From UBA5336 sp038745855 (GTDB lineage Bacteria; Pseudomonadota; Alphaproteobacteria; Caulobacterales; Hyphomonadaceae), in contig JBCDLC010000043.1 in NCBI GenBank assembly GCA_038745855.1, positions 1 through 23,711 of the forward strand: 23,711 bases of DNA, read 5' to 3'. Positions 8,368 through 15,266 of this stretch are shown here, one piece after another. The notes under the pieces are model-generated. The model saw nothing but the letters and a program-made list of their open reading frames with translations. It did no database searches and was not told the origin of the DNA. Within the stretch, counting starts at the first letter, position 1, and each line of letters starts with the position of its first letter. The position numbers and the translations under genes are program-made.

Positions 8368-10815
8368 TCAGGCGGCGTGGGACTCGGTGAGCAAGAGCGC
8401 ATCATCAGTTTCGGTATCGATAGCGCCGACCGGGAGCCAACAGGTGACGACGGTCCCGCCGCCGGGGTTTTCCTTGATACCGACATTGCCGCCGTGGAGA
8501 TCGACAAAACGGTGCACCAGGGCCAGGCCAAGCCCCGCGCCACGCTGATCGCCCGATGTGAAGCTGTCAAAGCTCATCGCCCGGCGTTCGGTGCCCATGC
8601 CCTTGCCGGTGTCGGCGACCGTGAGGGTTACCATATCACCAGCCCGGCGGGCTGCGATGCTGACCGTTCCCCCCGCCTCGGTGAACCGGATCGCATTCGA
8701 GAGAAGGTTGAACAGGACCTGGCGCAGCCGCGCCGCATCGGCATGGATCTGCCCGACATCATCGGCGATTTCGATCTTGACCGTGACCTCCGTATCCTCA
8801 GCCTTCGAGACCACCATGTCGACGCAATCGCGCACGAGCGGCTCGATGTCAGTCGCGGCGAGGTCGAGGTCCATTCGGCCTGCTTCGATCATGGCAAGAT
8901 CGAGGATGTTCTCGATCAGTTTGGAAAGATGATCGGACGCCAGGAGGATCGAGTTCACATAGTCGCTTTGGCGCTCGGTCAGGGCGCCATGGCGCTGGCT
9001 TTCGAGGAATTCGGCATAGCCGAGGATCGTCGTTAGCGGCGACCGGAGCTGGTAGCTCACATTCTGTACGAACTCTGTCTTCAGCCTGTCAGCGTCCTGG
9101 AACGCTTCCGCCCGCTCCCTCAACGCGGTTTCGACCCGCCGCGTGGCTGTGACGTCAGCAAAGGCGATAAGGGTATTCCCGTCCGGCAGGGGATGGGTGA
9201 GGTAGGTCAGGATCGATCCATCGGAGCGGCGCATCTCCCCGGTCGTGATCTGTCTCGCCTTTGCGCTGGGATCGGTGATGTGACCCCGGATCCCGTCCCA
9301 GACGGTCGTGTCGTGGAACAATGGGATGCACGCGCGGATCACGTCGCCATAATCGGGCTCGTCCTTGATGAGCGCTGGATCGAGTTTCCAGAGCCGTTGG
9401 AATGCGTCGTTAGAGAGGCGCAGCCTGGCATCGGCGCCAAACACCGCCACCGCCTCGTGCAGACTGTTGAGGGTCGCAGATTGGGTGGAGATCATCGCAT
9501 TGTAGCGGGTCTTGAGGTCCAGCTCATTGGTGATGTCGCGGAAGAGGAGCAACAGACCGCCCATGGGGTGACGCTGGCGGGTGAGCGACAGGGTGCGACC
9601 ATCGGGGAGAGACCAGGTGTCCTCTTCGACGCCGTCGATATCGAGGTAGTGGGCAAGCTCGTTGGCCCGCCACTCGGAATAGTATTCCTGGGCCGGGAGC
9701 TTCCGGCGCTCGCGCAACCGGTCAAGCACTTGGCCGTGGGTCGGCCCGTCAATCAGGAAGCCCTCTTCGAGATCCCACATGCTGCCAAAGGCGCGGTTGT
9801 GGAAGATGAGGCGCCGGTCCGCGCCGAATATGGCGACCCCGTCAGCGACATGGTTCAGCGTCTCGTCATGGGCTTTCACATGGCGGTTCAACTCGTCGCG
9901 CGCGTCCTCCTGGGCGGTCACGTCAAAGGCCATTGCACCGGCCCCGCCCGATAGCGGGAAGGTCAATATCCGCATGGCCCGGCGCTCTCCACCAAGGGCG
10001 ATGTGGTGGGTTTCATCAATCTCGATCGCATCGGTGATCGTCCGCTTGGCCTGTTCGACGGCTTGGCTGTCCAACATCACCTGGCGCTCCACGGCGCGCG
10101 GAAGGCTCGCCATCTCGATGGCCTCGAGATAGGCCGGATTGGCCCAGACGAGCTTTCCGCCACCGGACATCCGCCAGGCCGGGAAAGGCGCCTTGTCGAG
10201 CATGTCGACGAAAGAATGGGGGTCGGACGCGATCATCCGGCGCGTCTCCTCGATGCGGGACAGCATCGAGGATGTCTCCAGGTGACGGATCGTGGAATCC
10301 GTGACCCAGATAATCACGCGTGAACCCGTGGTTCGCCCATCGGCCTCGAGGAACGCCCGCTCCTGGCCGGAAATCGTCAGGGAAAACTGGGTGCCATCTT
10401 CGACCAGTGTCTTCAGCGCCGCGCGAAGCGTTGTGTCCTTGCCCGAGGCATCCCTCGCCTCGAGATCGGCAATCCCTTCGAGGATCGCGAGCGCTGTATT
10501 CTCATCGGTGCCGCTGTCGGAATATTTGAGCAGGGCGCCCAAGGCGATCTTCGAGCCGTAGAGTTTCGGTGTGCCCAGGTCGCCCGCGACCGGTGAGAGT
10601 TCATCCCCTTGCCAAACAAGAACGACGCCGGGATGGGCCGCCAGCACCGATTTCTGTTCGACAAGGTCAGCCTCAAGCGCCTTGGCGCGGGCACGGTAGG
10701 CTTTCGCTGCCCCACGGGCACCATCCGATACGCGCAGGGCCCAAAGGAGGGATGCCAGCGCCATCGCGGATGCGCCGGCGGCGATGATCAGCGGAACTTG
10801 TTCTCCACCTGCCAT
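8368..10815 (-). CDS. divL: DivL-type PAS sensor kinase with tyrosine at the phospho-acceptor site
   Basis: An 815-aa protein anchored by one N-terminal membrane segment (about 8-27). Then come probably three to four PAS-like domains (about 60-180, 205-300, 315-430 and 445-555), a HisKA dimerisation helix and an HATPase domain. The kinase boxes are intact: N box RQVLFNLLSNAIRF, G1 VADTGKGMG and G2 GAGLGLALVHRF. The H box reads NVSYQLRSPLTTI: the histidine is Tyr588, the hallmark of Caulobacter DivL. There DivL is an essential pole-localised regulator that reads DivK phosphorylation and controls CckA and thus CtrA. This family knowledge is the basis for the name. In Caulobacter and relatives I recall tsaE and cell-wall recycling genes downstream; here the neighbour is a convergent SDR, so the local synteny differs. 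A CtrA box lies 58 nt upstream of the start. Confidence 0.9.
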   Translation of the reverse strand: MAGGEQVPLIIAAGASAMALASLLWALRVSDGARGAAKAYRARAKALEADLVEQKSVLAAHPGVVLVWQGDELSPVAGDLGTPKLYGSKIALGALLKYSDSGTDENTALAILEGIADLEARDASGKDTTLRAALKTLVEDGTQFSLTISGQERAFLEADGRTTGSRVIIWVTDSTIRHLETSSMLSRIEETRRMIASDPHSFVDMLDKAPFPAWRMSGGGKLVWANPAYLEAIEMASLPRAVERQVMLDSQAVEQAKRTITDAIEIDETHHIALGGERRAMRILTFPLSGGAGAMAFDVTAQEDARDELNRHVKAHDETLNHVADGVAIFGADRRLIFHNRAFGSMWDLEEGFLIDGPTHGQVLDRLRERRKLPAQEYYSEWRANELAHYLDIDGVEEDTWSLPDGRTLSLTRQRHPMGGLLLLFRDITNELDLKTRYNAMISTQSATLNSLHEAVAVFGADARLRLSNDAFQRLWKLDPALIKDEPDYGDVIRACIPLFHDTTVWDGIRGHITDPSAKARQITTGEMRRSDGSILTYLTHPLPDGNTLIAFADVTATRRVETALRERAEAFQDADRLKTEFVQNVSYQLRSPLTTILGYAEFLESQRHGALTERQSDYVNSILLASDHLSKLIENILDLAMIEAGRMDLDLAATDIEPLVRDCVDMVVSKAEDTEVTVKIEIADDVGQIHADAARLRQVLFNLLSNAIRFTEAGGTVSIAARRAGDMVTLTVADTGKGMGTERRAMSFDSFTSGDQRGAGLGLALVHRFVDLHGGNVGIKENPGGGTVVTCWLPVGAIDTETDDALLLTESHAA

Positions 10816-10872
10816 GGCCTTCGCTCTCCATCACACAACACTGCCCTCTCTATTGATGGAACGGGCATGCGT

Positions 10873-10887
10873 TTAAACTTGGGTTAA
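10873..10887 (+). promoter_or_regulatory. Perfect CtrA binding site (TTAA-N7-TTAA)
   Basis: TTAA at 10873-10876, exactly seven bases, then TTAA at 10884-10887 followed by CC, a full match to the alphaproteobacterial CtrA consensus. It lies in the 161-nt divergent region between divL (start 10815, minus) and the EamA gene (start 10977, plus), 57 nt upstream of the divL start and 89 nt upstream of the EamA start. The distance to divL fits a CtrA-dependent promoter with a short leader. Confidence 0.7.
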
Positions 10888-10910
10888 CCAACGCGGAAAA
10901 ACGCGCCGTC

Positions 10911-10920
10911 GATTCGAGTC
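10911..10920. promoter_or_regulatory. Two abutting GANTC (CcrM methylation) sites
   Basis: GATTC at 10911-10915 is followed immediately by GAGTC at 10916-10920. GANTC is the CcrM methylation target in alphaproteobacteria, and GcrA acts at promoters carrying it. The pair lies 23 nt beyond the CtrA box, in the same divergent promoter region. Confidence 0.55.
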
Positions 10921-10976
10921 TATGAGATGGTTCGCAGGACCTTGCACCCCCTTTCGCTTCCGTTCATGCGAAAGAG

Positions 10977-11930
10977 ATGGTGACAAAACGCACCCCGCTG
11001 GACTGGTTCGTATTCCTGACGCTCGCGACCATGTGGGCGTCGGCATTTGCGTTTACCAAGGTGGCTGTTGAGGGGTTGCCGCCCGGATTGATTGTGACCT
11101 GCCGGTTGGCGCTGGGCGCTTTGCTGATGTGCACGGTCATGGCGTTCAGCGGGCACAAGTTGCCGCCTTTTTCAGATCGCCACGCGTGGAAGGCGATGAT
11201 CGCCATGGGTATCATCGGCACGGCAGCTCCGTTTTACCTCATTACCCAGGGCCAGCGGACCATCGATAGCGCGCTGGCGGCCTTGTTGATCGCGTCTGCC
11301 CCGCTGTTTGTGGCGGCGATGGCCCATTTGCGATTTGAGGACGAGCGCCTGACGGTGAACAAGGTCCTCGGTATTCTGGTGGGTTTCATCGGGGTCGCAG
11401 TCCTCCTGGGGCCCGATGCCGTGGGCGGGATTGGCAGTGCTGACATGGTCGCGCAATTCCTCTGCCTGGGCGCTGGGTTCTGCTATGCGGTGAACACGAT
11501 CATCGCGCGCAGCGCGCCAAACCTTCCCGCCATCGTCCTGCCAACCGGATTTCTGGCCGCAGCAACCTTGGCGAGCATACCGGCCGCGCTGCTGGATGAT
11601 TATGCTGCGTTCGCGCCGAACGTCTCGAATGCACTGGCCGTGGTCGCCCTTGGCGCTGTTCCCACCGCCGCAGCGGGCGTTCTGCTCATGCGCCTCATCC
11701 AGACAACCAGCGCCACATTCGTTTCGCTGACAGGATACCTGATCCCTTTGATATCCGCTGTGATCGGTTATTTGGCATTCGGCGAGACCCAGGACGTCTC
11801 GGCCGTTCTAGCTTTCGCGTTGATCCTGGGCGGTGTGTGGCTCTCCCAGCGCCAGCCCCGCAGTATTCAACCACCAAAAGCCACAAGCGATTTGGTCGAT
11901 ACTGTGCCCTTTACCGAAAGCGAACGGTGA
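10977..11930 (+). CDS. EamA/DMT-superfamily transporter
   Basis: A 317-aa integral inner-membrane protein with about ten hydrophobic segments arranged as two EamA repeats. The N-terminal segment contains FLTLATMWASAFAFTKVAVEGLPP and the second half contains the conserved late motif SLTGYLIPLISAVIGYLAFGE. The family exports or imports metabolites and amino acids; the substrate cannot be read. The chosen ATG has a purine-rich AAAGAG immediately next to it; the GTG three bases later has better spacing and is an alternative start. The 3' end overlaps the TIR gene by 20 bp on the opposite strand (11911-11930). Confidence 0.87.
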   Translation: MVTKRTPLDWFVFLTLATMWASAFAFTKVAVEGLPPGLIVTCRLALGALLMCTVMAFSGHKLPPFSDRHAWKAMIAMGIIGTAAPFYLITQGQRTIDSALAALLIASAPLFVAAMAHLRFEDERLTVNKVLGILVGFIGVAVLLGPDAVGGIGSADMVAQFLCLGAGFCYAVNTIIARSAPNLPAIVLPTGFLAAATLASIPAALLDDYAAFAPNVSNALAVVALGAVPTAAAGVLLMRLIQTTSATFVSLTGYLIPLISAVIGYLAFGETQDVSAVLAFALILGGVWLSQRQPRSIQPPKATSDLVDTVPFTESER

Positions 11931-13038
11931 GGCGTTCGACCTCGCCAGGAGTCATTGGATCTGGCGCTTGCCAATCCGCCTGGGCCGGGTCCTGGTCGAT
12001 GTAGATCACGAAGTAGAGCGCATCGGCGGTATCCATCAGGTCACTTTCGGTTGCCTGGTCGATGACGCTGGAGACGAAGATCGTCCGGTAGCGCTCTCCA
12101 ATATCGGCGAAGCGTGTCCCTGAGAAATAGTTATGTCCCGCGAGGAAGGATGGATTGCTATCGTCCACGGTCCAGAGCTGGCCTGATCCGAATTCATAGT
12201 CGGCAAAGCCCATGCCGTCTCCGAAATAGGATGTCTCGCGCCGGTCTTGATTCAACGCGACGGCGTCAAAGATCGCTGCAGAATCGAAGACAGCCAGTCG
12301 CACGGCAGGATGCTCGTCGCCGTCGGTTTTCCAGTGCAGGCTCGGAACCTTGATCTCGAAAGGTGCGCGGTCGATGAGGACGGAGGAAAACGCTTCCGTG
12401 CCTGAACCATTCTCCTCAGTGTTCATGGGAGCATTGGTGCCATTCTGCTGGATCTGAAGGCCAAGCCTCGGCGACTGCACCACCGCCCGCCCACTGAGGG
12501 ATGGATCGCCATCGCTGCCCAGAACCTGCCACGCTGCCAGACTTCCTATAACGACCAGAGCAGCCGCTGCGGCCGCCGCAGCCCAGCGCATGAGGCCCTT
12601 CCGGCGTGTTGCGGACTCTGACTGTTCGATCGCATCGATCATGTAGGAGACCTGGGCGCCTGCTTCGGCGACGAGGCTGCCCTCTCCTTCGAGGATCGAG
12701 ACCTCCCTGAGATAGGCGGGGATATCGTCGATGGGTGTCGGTGTCAGCATAACGGGGAGGACCCGCCCCTTTGGGGTTGGCCACTTCTGCCGCGCGAATT
12801 TCAGCTCTGACACCGTGTAGCGACCGCCGGTGACGCTTTCGGGCGAGACCATGAAAACCATCAGGTCCGACGCCTTGATCGCCGAGGAAATCTGATCGTG
12901 GTAGGTCTGGCCCGCTGGAAGGTCGTCCTTGTCGAAGAAGACGTCATAGCCGCGCGAAAGGAGCGAGAGGGCGACCGGTTCTGCCTCGTCCCGGCGTGCG
13001 GATGCATAGGAAACGAAGATCTTTCGTTTGCGGGCCAT
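11911..13038 (-). CDS. TIR-domain protein with one transmembrane segment and an extracytoplasmic domain
   Basis: A 375-aa protein. Residues 5-135 form a bacterial TIR domain: KIFVSYASARRDEAEPVA, YDVFFDKDDLPAG, ASDLMVFMVSPESV and the helix TVSELKFARQKW. In the last, Glu79 sits where catalytic glutamates of TIR NADases lie. Positively charged RRKG is followed by one membrane helix (about 150-172, very Ala-rich). A ~200-aa domain after it, predicted to be periplasmic, is not recognised; it contains PSLHWKTDGDEH and GHNYFSGTRFADIGERYRT. The start at 13038 is preferred over extension to 13317 because the TIR fold begins there, a GGGGAAG lies upstream and the extension is antisense-like noise over phzF. 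It lies 76 nt downstream of the PhzF gene on the same strand and could be co-transcribed with it. Confidence 0.82.
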   Translation of the reverse strand: MARKRKIFVSYASARRDEAEPVALSLLSRGYDVFFDKDDLPAGQTYHDQISSAIKASDLMVFMVSPESVTGGRYTVSELKFARQKWPTPKGRVLPVMLTPTPIDDIPAYLREVSILEGEGSLVAEAGAQVSYMIDAIEQSESATRRKGLMRWAAAAAAAALVVIGSLAAWQVLGSDGDPSLSGRAVVQSPRLGLQIQQNGTNAPMNTEENGSGTEAFSSVLIDRAPFEIKVPSLHWKTDGDEHPAVRLAVFDSAAIFDAVALNQDRRETSYFGDGMGFADYEFGSGQLWTVDDSNPSFLAGHNYFSGTRFADIGERYRTIFVSSVIDQATESDLMDTADALYFVIYIDQDPAQADWQAPDPMTPGEVERLTVRFR

Positions 13039-13114
13039 GGCGTCTTCCCCATCTTTGCCGATGAGATGCCTCGCTAGGAGAGTGTTGGTCAAGCAGGGCC
13101 AAACTTCGGTGGCG

Positions 13115-13930
13115 CTAGAGGTGGAAGTGTCCTTCGATGACGGTGATCGCGCGGCCTGTGAGGCCAACCCGTCCACCCCGGTCCTCCACTCCAATCCAGG
13201 CTCCTCGTCCCGGATAAGCCTGGAAACATGCGAGTGCCTTTTTGCCGAGCCGTGGCGCCATGAGCGGTGCGACGAGGCAGTGCCAACTGCCGGTGGCTGG
13301 ATCCTCGGGGATGCCAACGCCGGGACCGAAAAAGCGGCTGGTCACATCGGCGTCGTTAGGTCCGCCCGGGGCGAGGCATCCAATGCAGCCTGGTTCCAGT
13401 TCAGCGCCTTCAACTTCGCCGAGCGCGCGAAGGTCCGGGTCCAGAGCCATGACTGCTTCGGGTGTGTCGAATAGGGCCGCCAGATACCCTCCGGCAAAGA
13501 CGGCGGACGGCCGGACACCGAGGGCTGCGACCAATGCGTCTGGCGTGTCGACCCGGGTCGCTGGCACAGCGGGGAAGTCCATTTCCAAGCGGCCATCGCT
13601 GGTCCGGCGGACCGTCAGCACGCCCGACTGGCGCGTTTGGAAACGGATCAGTCCATCGCCGTAGCCGCCCTTCGCGATCAACCAGTGCGCCGCGGCGAGC
13701 GTCGCGTGTCCACATAAAGGCACTTCGGTATCGGGCGTGAACCAGCGGAGCTGCCAGTGCCCCTCGGTAACGGGCACAATGAAAGCAGTCTCGGACACAT
13801 TGTTCTCAGCAGCAATCGCCTGGAGCGTTTCATCGGCGAGGAACGCTTTCATCTGCACAACGCAGGCCGGATTGCCTTCAAAGGCGCGGGACGCAAACGC
13901 GTCAATCTGGGCAAACGGCAACACGGTCAC
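13115..13930 (-). CDS. PhzF-family isomerase/epimerase
   Basis: A 271-aa protein of the diaminopimelate-epimerase-fold PhzF family. The N-terminus PFAQIDAFASRAFEGNPACVV is diagnostic. The catalytic glutamate is Glu47 in NNVSETAFIVP, and LCGHATLAAAHWL and PEDPATGSWHCLVAPL mark the two lobes. PhzF itself isomerises DHHA in phenazine synthesis, but most family members have unknown substrates and no phenazine genes are present here. The start is placed at the GTG (13930) because AAGGAGGG sits 7-8 nt before it; an in-frame GTG nine codons upstream lacks such a site and the N-terminus would then be longer than usual. The TIR gene follows on the same strand. Confidence 0.87.
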   Translation of the reverse strand: MTVLPFAQIDAFASRAFEGNPACVVQMKAFLADETLQAIAAENNVSETAFIVPVTEGHWQLRWFTPDTEVPLCGHATLAAAHWLIAKGGYGDGLIRFQTRQSGVLTVRRTSDGRLEMDFPAVPATRVDTPDALVAALGVRPSAVFAGGYLAALFDTPEAVMALDPDLRALGEVEGAELEPGCIGCLAPGGPNDADVTSRFFGPGVGIPEDPATGSWHCLVAPLMAPRLGKKALACFQAYPGRGAWIGVEDRGGRVGLTGRAITVIEGHFHL

Positions 13931-14310
13931 GGGCTGACCCTCCTTGGCGGCTATCACCCTAAAAAATGACTCGGGCTTGCGGGACTTGGTCTGATAACAA
14001 GGGCCAAGATCTGCTTTTTATCGGCCGCTGTCACCGAACAATCTGCACCCGTGTCCCATATTTCGTGGGATGAAATGCCCGTCAATCGCTCTGATTACGT
14101 GAATACTCATTGACCACTTTCGACAACGAATTGGGCATACGGCGGGAGAATTCCGGTAGATCGCGTGTGAAATGAGACATGCGTAGCAAAGTGCCTACAC
14201 TAACATTTGATCAACGTGGATCGCTAAACCGGCAGCGTTCGCCGTCTTGCTGAAAGACTGTCAGCAATCGCACCGTCACACGTAGAAATCACAGAACGAG
14301 ACCGTTTGGT
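13931..14310. other. Divergent intergenic region between phzF and the ANTAR gene
   Basis: A 380-nt gene-free stretch, visibly more AT-rich than its neighbours. It should hold the promoters of both divergent genes. TTGACC at 14111 could be a -35 element but no convincing -10 follows at the right distance. Hairpins noted: TCCCA/TGGGA around 14054-14071, and the adjacent pair at 14230-14267 described separately. Confidence 0.5.
14230..14267 (+). ncRNA. Two adjacent hairpins in the 5' region of the ANTAR gene
   Basis: Hairpin 1: CGGC (14230-14233) pairs with GCCG (14241-14244) around loop AGCGTTC. Hairpin 2: TTGCTGA (14247-14253) pairs perfectly with TCAGCAA (14261-14267) around loop AAGACTG. 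They are 2 nt apart and end 43 nt before the ANTAR start. ANTAR proteins bind paired hairpins whose six-base loops carry A at position 1 and G at position 4. Here both loops start with A but have seven bases, and only the first has G at position 4, so this is a look-alike that may mediate autoregulation. Confidence 0.35.
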
Positions 14311-14922
14311 TTGAGCGAAACTGCACGATCAAATGAATTGGCGAAAGCCACCAATTCCGTCTTGCTGATTTACTACAACACGGCGCGACGAGACACGATT
14401 TTGGATGGATTGGGCGCGGATGCTTCTGTGGAATCCATGCTGTGGCGAAGCGTGCCTGATATGGTTGAATTGGTTAAGTCCACGCAGCCGACATTGCTGA
14501 TCTGGGACGTGGAGCAACAGGAAATTGGTTGGGAGGCCGTTGCAGCAATTTCCTCCTCAGCGCCGCTTCCAATCGTGGTTTTTTCGTCGGGCTTTGATGC
14601 CGAAGACGCAAAGCGCGCCCTACAGGCAGGGGTCAGTGTTTATGTTGCAGATGACCTGCAATCGCACCGTATCCCAACCCTCGTGGAAATAGCGAAAGAG
14701 CGCTTCCGCTTGACGTCGGCTTTGTATGACGAGTTGCAAAGGTCCAAAGACGAACTTGCGGCACGGAAGTCTATCGAGCGGGCGAAGGGTCTCCTTATGG
14801 AGAGGCGAAACCTCTCCGAACGCGAGGCATACAATGCCATGAGGCGGATGGCGATGTCCCAGGGGAAGACGGTTCAGGCCATCGCGGAGACGATTCTCTC
14901 CATCTCGGATGTGCTTCCATAG
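14311..14922 (+). CDS. nasT: NasT-like ANTAR-domain RNA-binding regulator with degenerate receiver
   Basis: A 203-aa protein with a receiver-like domain (about 16-140) and a C-terminal ANTAR domain (about 143-198). The ANTAR is clear: ARKSIERAKGLLMERRNLSEREAYNAMRRMAM. ANTAR proteins bind paired hairpins in nascent mRNA leaders to prevent termination; NasT does this for nitrate assimilation genes. The receiver keeps the aspartate (Asp66 in LLIWDVE), but the acidic pocket is YYN (21-23) instead of the usual Asp pair and the conserved Lys region reads VYVADDL. Phosphorylation control is thus doubtful. The start is TTG; no in-frame ATG precedes the receiver, so the exact start is uncertain. No nitrate genes are nearby; the next gene is a TonB-dependent receptor behind a long leader. 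The symbol reflects family resemblance only. Confidence 0.82.
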   Translation: MSETARSNELAKATNSVLLIYYNTARRDTILDGLGADASVESMLWRSVPDMVELVKSTQPTLLIWDVEQQEIGWEAVAAISSSAPLPIVVFSSGFDAEDAKRALQAGVSVYVADDLQSHRIPTLVEIAKERFRLTSALYDELQRSKDELAARKSIERAKGLLMERRNLSEREAYNAMRRMAMSQGKTVQAIAETILSISDVLP

Positions 14923-15051
14923 GACTGGTGCGCCGCAAGTTTATGCGAGTTGCGCAATGAGTGCTCAATGTTTGATCGCGTTTCGTGAAGTTTAACCAAT
15001 ATACAGCCTCCGCATCTTTAAAAGCTCCGCATACCTCGCTCTCTCTCGCGT

Positions 15052-15069
15052 CAGCGCAGTGCAGCGTTG
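15052..15069 (+). ncRNA. Six-base-loop hairpin matching the ANTAR target consensus
   Basis: CAGCGC (15052-15057) pairs with GCGTTG (15064-15069), six pairs including one G-U, around loop AGUGCA. The loop has A at position 1 and G at position 4, the feature recognised by ANTAR proteins. A second, similarly perfect partner hairpin is not obvious within the next 40 nt, although the TCGAT/ATCGA hairpin begins 9 nt downstream. One such loop can arise by chance. Confidence 0.35.
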
Positions 15070-15220
15070 TTCTCGTGTCGATACTGGATCTCTAGTCGAA
15101 ATCGAGTGTCCCACGAATGCGTCCAAGGGCGGGCGTTCCTGAAAATCTGTCTGGAAGTCCGACGGTTTGCCCATCGAGACGCGCCCAGATCTTAGCACAG
15201 CCAATCCATCAGGATCGGCG

Positions 15221-15261
15221 CCCGGGGAAAAGAGCTGCGCGCTAGCCCCGAGACGGAGGGG
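15221..15261 (+). promoter_or_regulatory. Possible switch sequestering the receptor ribosome-binding site
   Basis: The ribosome-binding site GGAGGGG (15255-15261) can pair through GGGG (15258-15261) with CCCC (15246-15249), an 8-base loop hairpin that would hide it. The same CCCC can instead pair with CGGGG (15223-15227), forming a larger hairpin that frees the site. The ATG follows 5 nt later. The stems are short, so this is a drawing-level prediction. Confidence 0.4.
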
Positions 15262-15266
15262 TCTAA

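Larger units (their letters stand above)
14923..15266 (+). promoter_or_regulatory. 344-nt structured leader between the ANTAR gene and the TonB receptor
   Basis: No credible gene. Structures visible: TGCGC/GCGCA enclosing CGCA-AGTTTA-TGCG just after the ANTAR stop; a 6-bp stem with six-base loop AGTGCA (15052-15069); a nested stem TCGTG-TCGAT with ATCGA and CACGA (15073-15116); and the ribosome-binding-site switch at 15221-15261. The octamer CTCCGCAT occurs twice (about 15008 and 15025). This density of structure, directly after an RNA-binding regulator gene, suggests a regulated 5' leader for the receptor gene. Confidence 0.5.

Noticed and set aside
8368..10815. Tyr588 of the kinase as a sequencing error for histidine.
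   Set aside because: The protein's architecture (single anchor, several PAS domains, intact ATPase) and the CtrA context match DivL, where tyrosine is the expected residue.
13039..13317. N-terminal extension of the TIR protein by 93 codons.
   Set aside because: It overlaps the phzF gene in another frame on the same strand and shows no domain; the TIR fold starts right at the chosen ATG.
11911..13957. A complete Thoeris-like or other multi-gene TIR defence system.
   Set aside because: No ThsA-like, SIR2, SLOG or cyclic-nucleotide-activated effector gene is adjacent; the neighbours are a PhzF isomerase and an EamA transporter.
13985..14020. CTTGG/CCAAG stem followed by CTTTTT as an intrinsic terminator.
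   Set aside because: No + strand gene ends upstream of it (phzF runs away from it), and the stem is only five pairs with a long loop and a 7-nt gap before the T-run.
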